Shown piece after piece: positions 10,684 to 18,038 of a stretch of 64,000 bases of DNA. The notes under the pieces were generated by a model. That model made no database searches. It was not told the DNA's origin and saw only the letters and a program-made list of their open reading frames with translations. The stretch spans positions 8,724 to 72,723 of the forward strand of contig DASSJT010000203.1 in NCBI GenBank assembly GCA_035691065.1, written 5' to 3'. Origin of the DNA: DASSJT01 sp035691065 (lineage in GTDB: Bacteria; Actinomycetota; Actinomycetes; Actinomycetales; Dermatophilaceae). How positions within the stretch are numbered: the first letter of the stretch is position 1; the number at the start of each line of letters is the position of its first letter. A program made the position numbers and the translations under genes.

Positions 10684-11973
10684 GTGAGCGAATCCTTCGA
10701 TGCCGTCGACGTGATCACCACCAAGCGCGACAAGGGGGAGCTCTCCGACGCGCAGATCGACTGGGTCATCGACGCCTACACGCGTGGAGTCGTGGCTGAC
10801 GAGCAGATGTCGTCGCTGGCGATGGCCATCCTGCTGAACGGCATGAACCGCCGCGAGATCGCCCGGTGGACCCGCGCGATGATCGCGAGCGGTGAGCGCA
10901 TGGACTTCTCGTCCCTGTCGCGGCCGACCGCCGACAAGCACTCGACCGGGGGCGTTGGCGACAAGATCACGCTGCCGCTTGCGCCGCTGGTGGCAGCCTT
11001 CGGCGTCGCGGTGCCCCAGCTGTCGGGACGCGGGCTCGGCCACACCGGAGGCACCCTCGACAAGCTGGAGTCGATCCCGGGCTGGAGGGCCTCGCTGACC
11101 AACGAGCAGATGCTGCGCCAGCTGGACGAGGTCGGGGCCGTGATCTGCGCCGCGGGGGCGGGACTCGCACCGGCCGACAAGAAGCTCTACGCGCTGCGGG
11201 ACGTCACAGGGACGGTGGAGGCGATCCCGCTGATCGCGAGCTCGATCATGAGCAAGAAGATCGCCGAGGGCACCGGCGCCCTGGTGCTCGACGTGAAGGT
11301 CGGGTCGGGCGCGTTCATGAAGGATGTGAAGGATGCGTCCGAGCTCGCACGCACCATGGTGGAGCTGGGCACGGACGCAGGGGTGAAGACCGTGGCCCTC
11401 CTGACCGACATGGAGACCCCGCTCGGGTTGACGGCCGGCAACGCCCTCGAGGTCCGGGAGGCGGTGGAGGTGCTCGACGGTGGTGGTCCTCCGGACGTGG
11501 TCGAGCTCACGCTGGCCCTGGCCCGCGAGATGCTCGCCGCCGCAGGACGCGACGGCGTCGACCCAGAAGGGGCGCTCAAGGACGGGCGGGCGATGGACGT
11601 CTGGCGCCGGATGGTCTCGGCGCAGGGTGGTGACCCGGATGCCGCACTGCCGGTGGCCCACGAGACGCACGAGGTCCTCGTGCCGGCCGACGGCGTGCTC
11701 ACCCAGCTGGACGCCCTCAAGGTCGGCGTGGCGGCGTGGCGTCTCGGCGCCGGGCGCGCCCGCAAGGAGGACCCCGTACAGGCCGGCGCGGGCGTCGAGA
11801 TGCACGTGAAGCCGGGCGCCCCGGTGCGCGGCGGGGAGCGGTTGCTCACCCTCCACACCGACACCCCGGACCGGTTCGAGCGGGCGCTGGAGGCGCTGGA
11901 GGGCGCCTACACGATCGCGCCGGAAGGCTCCCGCCCCGACCTGGGACCGCTGGTGATCGACCGGATCGGCTGA
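10684..11973 (+). CDS. deoA: Thymidine (pyrimidine-nucleoside) phosphorylase
   Basis: Phosphorolysis of thymidine/deoxyuridine (and perhaps uridine) to base plus (deoxy)ribose-1-phosphate. It is 429 aa, the full family length. The signature SGRGLGHTGGTLDKLESIPG is intact, as are the phosphate site KHSTGGVGDK and the substrate loop SSIMSKKIAEGTGALVLDVK. The C-terminal domain with HVKPGAPV is complete. GTG 10684 has no ribosome site. A GATGAT hexamer ends 6 bases upstream, so a leaderless transcript is possible. The 3-prime end overlaps the convergent hydrolase gene by 67 bp. It works downstream of the importer and cytidine deaminase. Confidence 0.95.
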   Translation: MSESFDAVDVITTKRDKGELSDAQIDWVIDAYTRGVVADEQMSSLAMAILLNGMNRREIARWTRAMIASGERMDFSSLSRPTADKHSTGGVGDKITLPLAPLVAAFGVAVPQLSGRGLGHTGGTLDKLESIPGWRASLTNEQMLRQLDEVGAVICAAGAGLAPADKKLYALRDVTGTVEAIPLIASSIMSKKIAEGTGALVLDVKVGSGAFMKDVKDASELARTMVELGTDAGVKTVALLTDMETPLGLTAGNALEVREAVEVLDGGGPPDVVELTLALAREMLAAAGRDGVDPEGALKDGRAMDVWRRMVSAQGGDPDAALPVAHETHEVLVPADGVLTQLDALKVGVAAWRLGAGRARKEDPVQAGAGVEMHVKPGAPVRGGERLLTLHTDTPDRFERALEALEGAYTIAPEGSRPDLGPLVIDRIG

Positions 11974-12872
11974 GCTCTGGCCGCGTCCTGAGCGAACTTG
12001 ACGGCCGTCTGGACGACCATCGGCTGCCACAGCACCCGCCGGTGGCCCAAGCCTTCGGTGAGCAGGAGGTCGCTCTCCGGCCAGTGGTCGGTCAGCGCGA
12101 TGCTGCCCGCTGCGGGCGTCTCGGCATCGGCCACGTCGTGGATCGCCAGCATGGATGGCAGCCGGGCGCCTTCGCGGCGGGCGCGCGCCACGAGGTCGAA
12201 GTCAGCCATGGGGACCCCGATGTGCCGTTCCAGCCGTGCGGCGAGCTGCTGCCGTCGTCGCGAGCCGAGGCCAAGCATCCGTCCGAACTCTTCGACGATG
12301 GGTTCCACTGACACAGCGGGCGCGATGAAGACATAGCCGCTGGCTTCGACGCCGAGCTCGCGGGCCCAGGTGGTCACCATGGCGCCGAGTGAGTGGGCGA
12401 CCACGACACCGGCCGGTCCCAATGCGGTGACAACGGCTTTGAACGCCTCAGCCATCTCCACGACGGTGGTCGACCGGGGGCCGAAGGCGCCCGCACCCGA
12501 GCTGCCATGGCTGGGGGCGTCGAATGCGACCACGCGGAAGCCTCTGGCCACCAGGGGCATCACCAGGTTGCTGAACTGCTGCCACCAGCCACCCCACCCG
12601 TGCACCAGGTAGGCGACGGGCAGCCCTTCAGGCCCGTAGACCCGGCCGGTGACCTCGACTTCGTCGGCTCTGGAGGTCGCCACAGGCAGCGTGAAGGGTG
12701 TGCCGCCGACTGGCGTGCGGCTCTCACGGCGGTCGAGCGGCGGCGGCTCGGGACGCCGGAACCACAGGTACTCGGCGTAGGCGGCTCCGCTGACCGCGGC
12801 GAGGGCCCGGGTGCCGGCACGTCGACTGCTGTACCGAATAGAGCGAACGATCGTGCTTTTTTCGAGAGACAT
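11907..12872 (-). CDS. Alpha/beta hydrolase
   Basis: Serine hydrolase of the alpha/beta fold, 321 aa. The oxyanion-loop motif is LVHGWGGWW, the nucleophile elbow is VAHSLGAM (Ser about residue 160), an Asp lies in the LAIHDVADAETP region and the catalytic His is probably in EGLGHRRVL. There is no clear signal peptide, though residues 20-40 are moderately hydrophobic. It lies downstream of a TetR gene on the same strand, 121 bases away across a tandem repeat. Its first codons resemble the regulator operator (see 13683), suggesting common control. The substrate is unknown. Confidence 0.85.
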   Translation of the reverse strand: MSLEKSTIVRSIRYSSRRAGTRALAAVSGAAYAEYLWFRRPEPPPLDRRESRTPVGGTPFTLPVATSRADEVEVTGRVYGPEGLPVAYLVHGWGGWWQQFSNLVMPLVARGFRVVAFDAPSHGSSGAGAFGPRSTTVVEMAEAFKAVVTALGPAGVVVAHSLGAMVTTWARELGVEASGYVFIAPAVSVEPIVEEFGRMLGLGSRRRQQLAARLERHIGVPMADFDLVARARREGARLPSMLAIHDVADAETPAAGSIALTDHWPESDLLLTEGLGHRRVLWQPMVVQTAVKFAQDAARAQPIRSITSGPRSGREPSGAIV

Positions 12873-12893
12873 AGCGGTGATTCCCCTGGGTGC

Positions 12894-12963
12894 GGTGGTG
12901 GTTCGAAGGTGGTTCGAAGGTGGCTGGGAAGTGGTTCGGAGGTGGCTCTGAAGTGGTTCGGGA
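12894..12963. repeat. Tandem 11-12 bp repeats, consensus GGTGGTTCGAA
   Basis: About six imperfect units in a row (GGTGGTTCGAA, GGTGGTTCGAA, GGTGGCTGGGAA, GTGGTTCGGA, GGTGGCTCTGAA, GTGGTTCGGGAA) fill the gap between the TetR stop and the hydrolase start. They may be a slipped-strand repeat or a binding array. They contain no coding signal. Confidence 0.75.
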
Positions 12964-12993
12964 ACGGTGCGACGCGGTGGTCGAGATGCGCTG

Positions 12994-13668
12994 CTACACG
13001 GCGGCCGGGTCGTGCTGGGTGCGGCGGCTAGCTCCGTCGTGCCGCCGGCTGTCTGCGCCGGGAAGTCGCTGGACGCGCACGTCGCTCAGCAGGCGCTCGA
13101 AGGCCCGACGCGCCATGGCATCGGCGTTGGGGTCCTTCAGCAGCCGTGCCGAAAAGGCGTAGCCGTGCATGATCGCGTTGAAGTCGTTGGCGAACTGGTG
13201 GGCGTCGGCATCGGGGCGGAAGTCCCCCACCGCGACGCCGGTGCGGAAGATCGTCTCGATCGACGCGATCATGTCCTGCTGCTGCCTCACCAGGGCATCG
13301 CGAACCGGGCTGTCAGGCTCGTCGTCGAACTCGGTTGACGCGGCGAGGAAGATGCAGCCGCCCGGAAGGGCATAGTCGGCGTAGCCGTCCCAGCCCAGCC
13401 AGCGCTCGAAAAGCGCGCGCATGCGGGCCTCACCGCGTGGCTCCTTGAGTGCTGGGCGAACCACGAGCCTCGCGATGTGCTCGGCCGCGAACTCCAGGAC
13501 ATCGAGCTGGAGCTGCTCCTTGGACCGGAAGTGTCCGAAGAGGCCGCTCTTGGACAGGCCGGTCGACTCGGCCAGGCCACCGATCGTGATGCCCTTGAGG
13601 CCGACGTGGCTCGACTGGGCCAGCGCCTCGCGCAGGACCGCCTCTCGCGTCTGGTCACCCTTGGACAT
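12994..13668 (-). CDS. TetR/AcrR-family transcriptional regulator
   Basis: DNA-binding repressor, 224 aa. The N-terminal helix-turn-helix spans about residues 10-55, with ITIGGLAESTGLSKSGLFGHF containing the recognition helix. The C-terminal ligand domain is TetR_C-like, with WLGWDGYADYALPGGCIFL. ATG 13668 is supported by the domain boundary; no strong ribosome site precedes it. A 7-bp-arm palindrome lies 15-30 bases upstream, the usual place of a self-operator. The hydrolase gene follows on the same strand and is the probable target. The inducer is unknown. Confidence 0.9.
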   Translation of the reverse strand: MSKGDQTREAVLREALAQSSHVGLKGITIGGLAESTGLSKSGLFGHFRSKEQLQLDVLEFAAEHIARLVVRPALKEPRGEARMRALFERWLGWDGYADYALPGGCIFLAASTEFDDEPDSPVRDALVRQQQDMIASIETIFRTGVAVGDFRPDADAHQFANDFNAIMHGYAFSARLLKDPNADAMARRAFERLLSDVRVQRLPGADSRRHDGASRRTQHDPAAV

Positions 13669-13682
13669 GAACCAATAAAAGC

Positions 13683-13698
13683 ACGACCGTTCGGTCGT
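13683..13698. promoter_or_regulatory. Candidate TetR operator
   Basis: ACGACCG (13683-13689) and CGGTCGT (13692-13698) form an inverted repeat separated by TT, 15 bases upstream of the TetR start. A near copy, AAAAGCACGAYCGTTCG, recurs on the other strand at the first codons of the alpha/beta hydrolase (about 12844-12863). Confidence 0.55.
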
Positions 13699-13755
13699 TG
13701 GCAAGAGGTCTTCTCTCTTCGTTCGCTTCCGAGTCGGCCTCAACACTCCACCGGT

Positions 13756-13826
13756 GACCCTGTCTGCGGGAGGAGCGGCGCGGCGCCGGACTAGCGCCGC
13801 CGCGCGCTCCTCCCGCAGACAGGGTC
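13756..13826. terminator. Very long perfect hairpin (22-bp outer stem)
   Basis: The arm 13756-13777 is a perfect 22-base complement of 13805-13826. After a one-base bulge the stem continues for 7 more pairs around a 12-base loop. It lies between the TetR promoter and the stop of the secreted EF-hand-like protein, so it would terminate that gene and insulate the TetR promoter. Confidence 0.75.
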
Positions 13827-13859
13827 CGTTGGTGATCGTGGTGGCGGGTGTGGAAGAGG

Positions 13860-14324
13860 TCAGGCCTGGTTCGCAGGGACGGGGTTGACCGTGCACACGA
13901 AGTACTTCACGACGCCGTCGTCGTGGAGTGCGCCCGCGGCAATCGCGGCCTGCACCTCGTTGTCGGCGTCGAGCACGCCGTCGCCGTCGAGGTCACCGGT
14001 GGCCAGGGCCTGGGCGTAGGTGCCGGTCAGCGAGACCTTGTGGACCTGCCAGCGGCCGCCGTTGAAGTCCGTGTCGCCCGGCGCGGCCGTTGCGACGCTG
14101 GGCTGCACGCCGAAGAAGTTGTAGAGGGTGTCCCAGGACTGGACGGGCGCCTCGGTGCCCGACAGGTCGGTCGGCGTGCCGACCGTGCGATACAGCACGT
14201 GGTCGACGTAGAAGGCCGGTCCGGAGACACCATCGGCCGAAGCAGGGGCGGCAGCGGCGAACACGCCACCCAGGGCGGCGGTGGCTGCGGCGGCGGCGGC
14301 GGCCAGAATTCGCTTGCGGGTCAT
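13860..14324 (-). CDS. Small secreted protein with EF-hand-like calcium motif
   Basis: Exported protein of 154 aa, not assignable to a named family. The signal peptide is clear: MTRKR, then a long Ala-rich hydrophobic stretch ending ASA near residue 30. The mature part contains GDLDGDGVLDADNEV (about residues 111-125), which fits a dockerin/EF-hand calcium loop (D-x-D-x-D-G). One Cys is seen near the C-terminus. A good ribosome site (GAGGTGA) precedes the ATG. The gene is divergent from a two-component system, with an 11-bp direct repeat in between, so it may be that system's target. Confidence 0.8.
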   Translation of the reverse strand: MTRKRILAAAAAAATAALGGVFAAAAPASADGVSGPAFYVDHVLYRTVGTPTDLSGTEAPVQSWDTLYNFFGVQPSVATAAPGDTDFNGGRWQVHKVSLTGTYAQALATGDLDGDGVLDADNEVQAAIAAGALHDDGVVKYFVCTVNPVPANQA

Positions 14325-14417
14325 GTCTTTTCACCTCGTGATCGGGTTGGGTGCCGGTCGCTCGACCGGACTGTCATCGATTCAACGGGCGTGACCCGCG
14401 CAACTCCATGACGTGGC

Positions 14418-14439
14418 CCTTACCCGGTCCTTACCGGGT
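14418..14439. promoter_or_regulatory. Tandem 11-bp direct repeat, candidate response-regulator box
   Basis: CCTTACCCGGT (14418-14428) is followed directly by CCTTACCGGGT (14429-14439), 10 of 11 bases identical. One-turn head-to-tail repeats are the standard binding sites of OmpR/PhoB-type regulators. It lies in the divergent gap between the EF-hand protein and the regulator gene. Confidence 0.55.
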
Positions 14440-14483
14440 TGTGACGCGCGCGGATCGCCCGCCGAGCGGCGCCGCGGCGGCCA

Positions 14484-14489
14484 TATCCT
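14484..14489 (+). promoter_or_regulatory. -10 element TATCCT, leaderless start of the response regulator
   Basis: TATCCT ends 6 bases before GTG 14496, and no ribosome site is present. Confidence 0.5.
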
Positions 14490-14495
14490 GACAGG

Positions 14496-15365
14496 GTGCC
14501 GAGGGTGCTGGTGGTCGATGACGACGCGACGGTCGCTGACGTCGTTGTGGCCTATCTGGAGCGCGCCGGCTTCGAGACCGCTCACGCCGCGGACGGACCT
14601 GCCGCGCTGCACCTTGCCGACACGCAATCCCCGGACGTGGTCGTCCTCGACCTCATGCTGCCGGGCATCGACGGCCTGGAGGTCTGCCGTCGCCTGCGCC
14701 GTCGGCAGCCGGACCTGCCGGTCATCATGCTCACGGCGCGGGGCGAGGCGGAGGACCGGATCCTCGGCCTCGAGGTTGGCGCCGACGACTACGTGACCAA
14801 GCCGTTCAGCCCCCGGGAGCTCGTCCTCCGAGTCCAGTCGGTGTTGCGACGGGCCGCGCCGGGCACGCAGCCGGGCGCCATGGCCGTCGCGGCTGCGGGC
14901 GCCTCGCCCGAGCCGACGCCGTCGCTCCTCGTCGATGGCGACCTCGCGCTGGATCCCGTCGCCCATCGGGTCCAGCGAGGGGGAGTCGAACTGCCCCTCA
15001 CCGGAAGGGAGTTCGACCTGCTCGCCTGGTTCCTCGCCCATCCTGCACAGGCCTTTGGCCGGGAGGAGCTCATGCGATCGGTCTGGGGGTGGGAGTTCGG
15101 CGACCAGTCCACCGTCACGGTTCACGTGCGCCGCCTGCGGGAGAAGGTCGAGGCCGACCCCTCGCACCCGACCAGGTTGGTGACGGTCTTCGGCGTGGGC
15201 TACCGATGGGACCGCGCATCCGTCGCCCCCGTCGCCCCGGTCGCCCCGGTCACTTCGGTCGCCCCGGTCGTTCCGGTCGACCACGAGGGTGACCCTGACG
15301 CGGCGCCGGAAGCACCCGGCATACCCCCTGGACCTGCCGCTTCCGATCGCGGGACGCACCCGTGA
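14496..15365 (+). CDS. OmpR/PhoB-type response regulator
   Basis: DNA-binding response regulator, 289 aa. The receiver domain (1-115) has the acidic pocket VDDD, phospho-acceptor Asp in VVLDLMLPGIDG (about residue 51), Thr in MLTARGE and Lys in YVTKPFSPREL. The winged-helix output domain (about 145-240) contains LTGREFDLLAWF and TVHVRRLREKVE. An unusual Pro/Val/Ala tail (VAPVAPVAPV, then an acidic stretch) of about 50 residues follows, coded by short near-repeats at 15226-15285. The start is leaderless. The last codons overlap the kinase start (GTGA), so the two are coupled. Confidence 0.93.
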   Translation: MPRVLVVDDDATVADVVVAYLERAGFETAHAADGPAALHLADTQSPDVVVLDLMLPGIDGLEVCRRLRRRQPDLPVIMLTARGEAEDRILGLEVGADDYVTKPFSPRELVLRVQSVLRRAAPGTQPGAMAVAAAGASPEPTPSLLVDGDLALDPVAHRVQRGGVELPLTGREFDLLAWFLAHPAQAFGREELMRSVWGWEFGDQSTVTVHVRRLREKVEADPSHPTRLVTVFGVGYRWDRASVAPVAPVAPVTSVAPVVPVDHEGDPDAAPEAPGIPPGPAASDRGTHP

Positions 15366-16387
15366 CCGGACCCGCGCTGCAGGCCGTCGCCCTGTCGGCA
15401 GCTGTCGCGGCCGTCGTCGGCCTGGTGGGCGCCGGGCTCGTGGACCTGCTCTCCCGGCGGTCTGCGCCTACAGCCGCGGTGGTCGCGCCGCTGGTCGTCG
15501 TGCTCTCGCTCACGGCAGGCGTCTATGCGAGCGCCCGCGCGATGTTCCTCTCCGAAACCGACTCTGCGACAGTGCTGTTCGTGCTCCTGGCGGCCGTGCC
15601 CATCGCCCTTGGCGTGGGGATGCTGACGGCGGCCCGCATCAATAAGCTGAGCCGGGAGGCAGCTCAGGCCCTCGCGGCACGCGAGCGCGACCGTGAGGTC
15701 GAGGACAGCCGACGCGAGCTGGTCGCCTGGGTCTCCCATGACCTGCGAACCCCGCTCGCCGGCATGCGGGCGGTCACCGAGGCCCTCGAGGACGGCGTGG
15801 CGAGCGACCCGAGCGCCTACTTCTCCCGGTTGCGCACCGAGATCATGCGCATGAGCGGCATGGTCGACGACCTGCTGGCCCTGTCGCGGCTGCAGTCACC
15901 CGGCGTGCGGCTGTCTCGGGACAGAGTCAGCCTGCCCGACCTGGTCTCGGACTCCGTGGCGACCGCCCAGCCCCTCGCCACGGCGAAGGGCGTGGCCCTC
16001 ACCGGCTCGGCGGAGGGCGAGGTCACGGCCACCGTCGACGCGCGGGAGCTCGGCCGGGCCCTCGGCAACCTGGTGGTCAACGCCATCCGCCACACACCGA
16101 CCGGCGGCCGGGTCAAGGTGACGGTGGGTCAGGAGGGCGAACAGGCCGTGCTCGGCGTCGAGGACGGATGCGGCGGGATCCCGGCGGAGGCGCTGCCCCG
16201 GGTCTTCGAAGCGGGATGGCGGGGCACCGGTGCGCGCACACCCAGTTCTGGCGAGGGCGCGGGGCTGGGACTCGCGATCGTCCGGGGAGTGGCGGAGGCC
16301 CACGGCGGCTCGGCACAGGTGCGCAACGCGGGTGACGGCTGCCGCTTCGAGCTGCGCGTGCCGGTCGACGCCACACCTCGCGGCTAG
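15362..16387 (+). CDS. Membrane sensor histidine kinase (partner of the OmpR-type regulator)
   Basis: Two-component sensor, 341 aa. The N-terminus holds three or four hydrophobic segments (within residues 5-100) with almost no extracellular loop, as in intramembrane-sensing kinases. The H box is WVSHDLRTPLAG (His about residue 126), followed by N box GNLVVNAIRHTP, G1 EDGCGGIP and G2 GAGLGLAIVRG. GTG 15362 overlaps the regulator stop. The signal is unknown; envelope stress is a reasonable guess from the membrane topology. Confidence 0.92.
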   Translation: MTGPALQAVALSAAVAAVVGLVGAGLVDLLSRRSAPTAAVVAPLVVVLSLTAGVYASARAMFLSETDSATVLFVLLAAVPIALGVGMLTAARINKLSREAAQALAARERDREVEDSRRELVAWVSHDLRTPLAGMRAVTEALEDGVASDPSAYFSRLRTEIMRMSGMVDDLLALSRLQSPGVRLSRDRVSLPDLVSDSVATAQPLATAKGVALTGSAEGEVTATVDARELGRALGNLVVNAIRHTPTGGRVKVTVGQEGEQAVLGVEDGCGGIPAEALPRVFEAGWRGTGARTPSSGEGAGLGLAIVRGVAEAHGGSAQVRNAGDGCRFELRVPVDATPRG

Positions 16388-16390
16388 GGT
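16385..16390 (+). promoter_or_regulatory. -10 element TAGGGT, leaderless start of the cupin gene
   Basis: TAGGGT overlaps the kinase stop codon and ends 6 bases before GTG 16397. Confidence 0.5.
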
Positions 16391-16396
16391 GAGTGC

Positions 16397-16753
16397 GTGC
16401 CCGAGCTGATCGCAGAGCCCACGACCATTCCCGTTCCTGGCGGCAAAGTCATCGACGAGCACGTCGGCCGGGTCAACACCGGCACCGACGACGTGTCCGT
16501 CGCGCACATGAGGGCTCCGGGCGGGTGGTCCGAGCCGTTCCAGAAGCCGGACTTCGACGAGATCACCCTCGTGCTGTCGGGTCTGGTGGTCGTCGAGCAC
16601 GACGGCGGGCGCCTCGAGGTGCCCGCCGGCCAGTCGGTGATCGCTCGCGCGGGCGAGCGGATCCGCTACTCGTGCGGACCAGAAGGGGCCGAGTACGTCG
16701 CGGTGTGCCTTCCGGCCTTCTCGCCTCAGACGGTCAACCGGGAGGGGGAGTGA
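16397..16753 (+). CDS. Cupin-domain protein
   Basis: Small beta-barrel protein, 118 aa. The cupin core is recognisable (FDEITLVLSGLVVVEHDGGRLEVPAGQSVI), but motif 1 lacks the usual HxH metal pair, so it may bind ligand rather than metal. An ethanolamine-utilisation-like or nucleoside-binding role cannot be decided from sequence. It starts at a leaderless GTG. Its stop overlaps the adenosine deaminase start by 4 bp, so it is made together with a purine salvage enzyme. Confidence 0.8.
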   Translation: MPELIAEPTTIPVPGGKVIDEHVGRVNTGTDDVSVAHMRAPGGWSEPFQKPDFDEITLVLSGLVVVEHDGGRLEVPAGQSVIARAGERIRYSCGPEGAEYVAVCLPAFSPQTVNREGE

Positions 16754-17964
16754 CCGGGGTCGACGCACCCGGCCTCGCGGACGCACCGGGTCTCGCGGAC
16801 GCACCGGGTCTCGGGGATGCGCAGGGCCTCGTGGACGCACCGGGTCTCGCGGAGACGATCCTGCGGGCGCCCAAGGCGCTGCTGCACGACCACCTCGACG
16901 GCGGGGTGCGGCCGCAGACCATCATCGAGCTCTCCGAGGAGATCGGGTATGCCGGCCTGCCGGCCCGCGACGAAGCAAGCCTCGGTGCGTGGTTCCTGGC
17001 AAGTGCCGACTCCGGCTCCCTCGAGCGCTACCTCGAGACGTTCACCCACACGCTGGCCGTCATGCAGACACCGGAGAATCTTCGGCGGGTCGCCAGCGAG
17101 TGCGCGCAGGACCTGGCGGCCGACGGCGTGGTCTATGCCGAGAGCCGCTATGCCCCGGAGCAGCACCTGAGGGCGGGGCTGGCCCTGGAGGACGTCGTGG
17201 AGGCGGTCAACGAGGGCTTCCGCGAGGGAGAGCGCCTGGCTGCCGCGGCCGGCCAGCCCATCCGGGTGACCGCACTGCTGACGGCGATGCGGCACGCCGC
17301 CAACAGCACCGAGATCGCCCACTTGGCGGTGAAGTACCGCGACCAGGGCGTGTCCGGGTTCGACATCGCGGGGGCAGAGGCGGGCTACCCGCCCACGCGC
17401 CACCTGGACGCGTTCGAGTACCTCCGCCGCGAGAACGCGCACTTCACGATCCACGCGGGTGAGGCGTTCGGGCTTCCGAGCATCTGGGAGGCGATCCAGT
17501 GGTGCGGGGCCGACCGGCTCGGCCACGGCGTGCGGATCGTCGACGACATCTGGGTCCGCGACCGCGCGTTCGCCGAGGACCCGCGCGCCGCTCTGGCGGC
17601 CGACCCGCGCGACATCCGCCTGGGGCGTCTGGCCGCCTACGTGCGCGACCGCCGCATCCCGCTCGAGATGTGCCCGAGCAGCAACCTGCAGACGGGGGCC
17701 GCGGCATCGATCGAGCTGCACCCCATCACGCTGCTGAAGAACCTCCGGTTCCGGGTCACGGTCAACACCGACAACCGGCTGATGAGCGGCACCACCCTCA
17801 GCCGCGAGATGCGGCTGCTGGTGGAGCATGCCGGGTGGACGCTGGGCGAGCTGCGCTGGGCCACCATCAACGCGATGAAGTCGTCGTTCATCCCCTTCGA
17901 CGAGCGCTTGGCGATCATCGACGACGTCGTGAAGCCCGGTTACGCCGCGCTCGGAATCGGGTGA
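16750..17964 (+). CDS. add: Adenosine deaminase with a repeated N-terminal tail
   Basis: Deaminates adenosine/deoxyadenosine to inosine/deoxyinosine, 404 aa. The zinc-site motif is LLHDHLDGGVRP. Further landmarks are the substrate-site HAGEAFG, LGHGVRIVDD with catalytic His, and VNTDN with the metal Asp. The family normally starts a few residues before the first motif. Here about 35 extra residues precede it, five copies of DAPGLA-like units coded by an 18-bp tandem repeat. GTG 16750 has a strong ribosome site (GGGAGG) and overlaps the cupin stop. It feeds purine nucleoside phosphorylase encoded at 31 kb. Confidence 0.94.
   Translation: MTGVDAPGLADAPGLADAPGLGDAQGLVDAPGLAETILRAPKALLHDHLDGGVRPQTIIELSEEIGYAGLPARDEASLGAWFLASADSGSLERYLETFTHTLAVMQTPENLRRVASECAQDLAADGVVYAESRYAPEQHLRAGLALEDVVEAVNEGFREGERLAAAAGQPIRVTALLTAMRHAANSTEIAHLAVKYRDQGVSGFDIAGAEAGYPPTRHLDAFEYLRRENAHFTIHAGEAFGLPSIWEAIQWCGADRLGHGVRIVDDIWVRDRAFAEDPRAALAADPRDIRLGRLAAYVRDRRIPLEMCPSSNLQTGAAASIELHPITLLKNLRFRVTVNTDNRLMSGTTLSREMRLLVEHAGWTLGELRWATINAMKSSFIPFDERLAIIDDVVKPGYAALGIG
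16762..16851 (+). repeat. Five 18-bp tandem repeats inside the adenosine deaminase gene
   Basis: Units begin at 16762, 16780, 16798, 16816 and 16834, each close to GACGCACCGGGTCTCGCG and reading DAPGLA in frame. The fourth unit has diverged most (DAQGLV). The copy number is likely to vary between strains. Confidence 0.9.
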
Positions 17965-18038
17965 CGTCCGAGCTGGGTGCAGCGCCAGCCGGCGGGTCGT
18001 GCGATGGGTGGGAAAGGCCGACGCGGATACCCAAGTGG

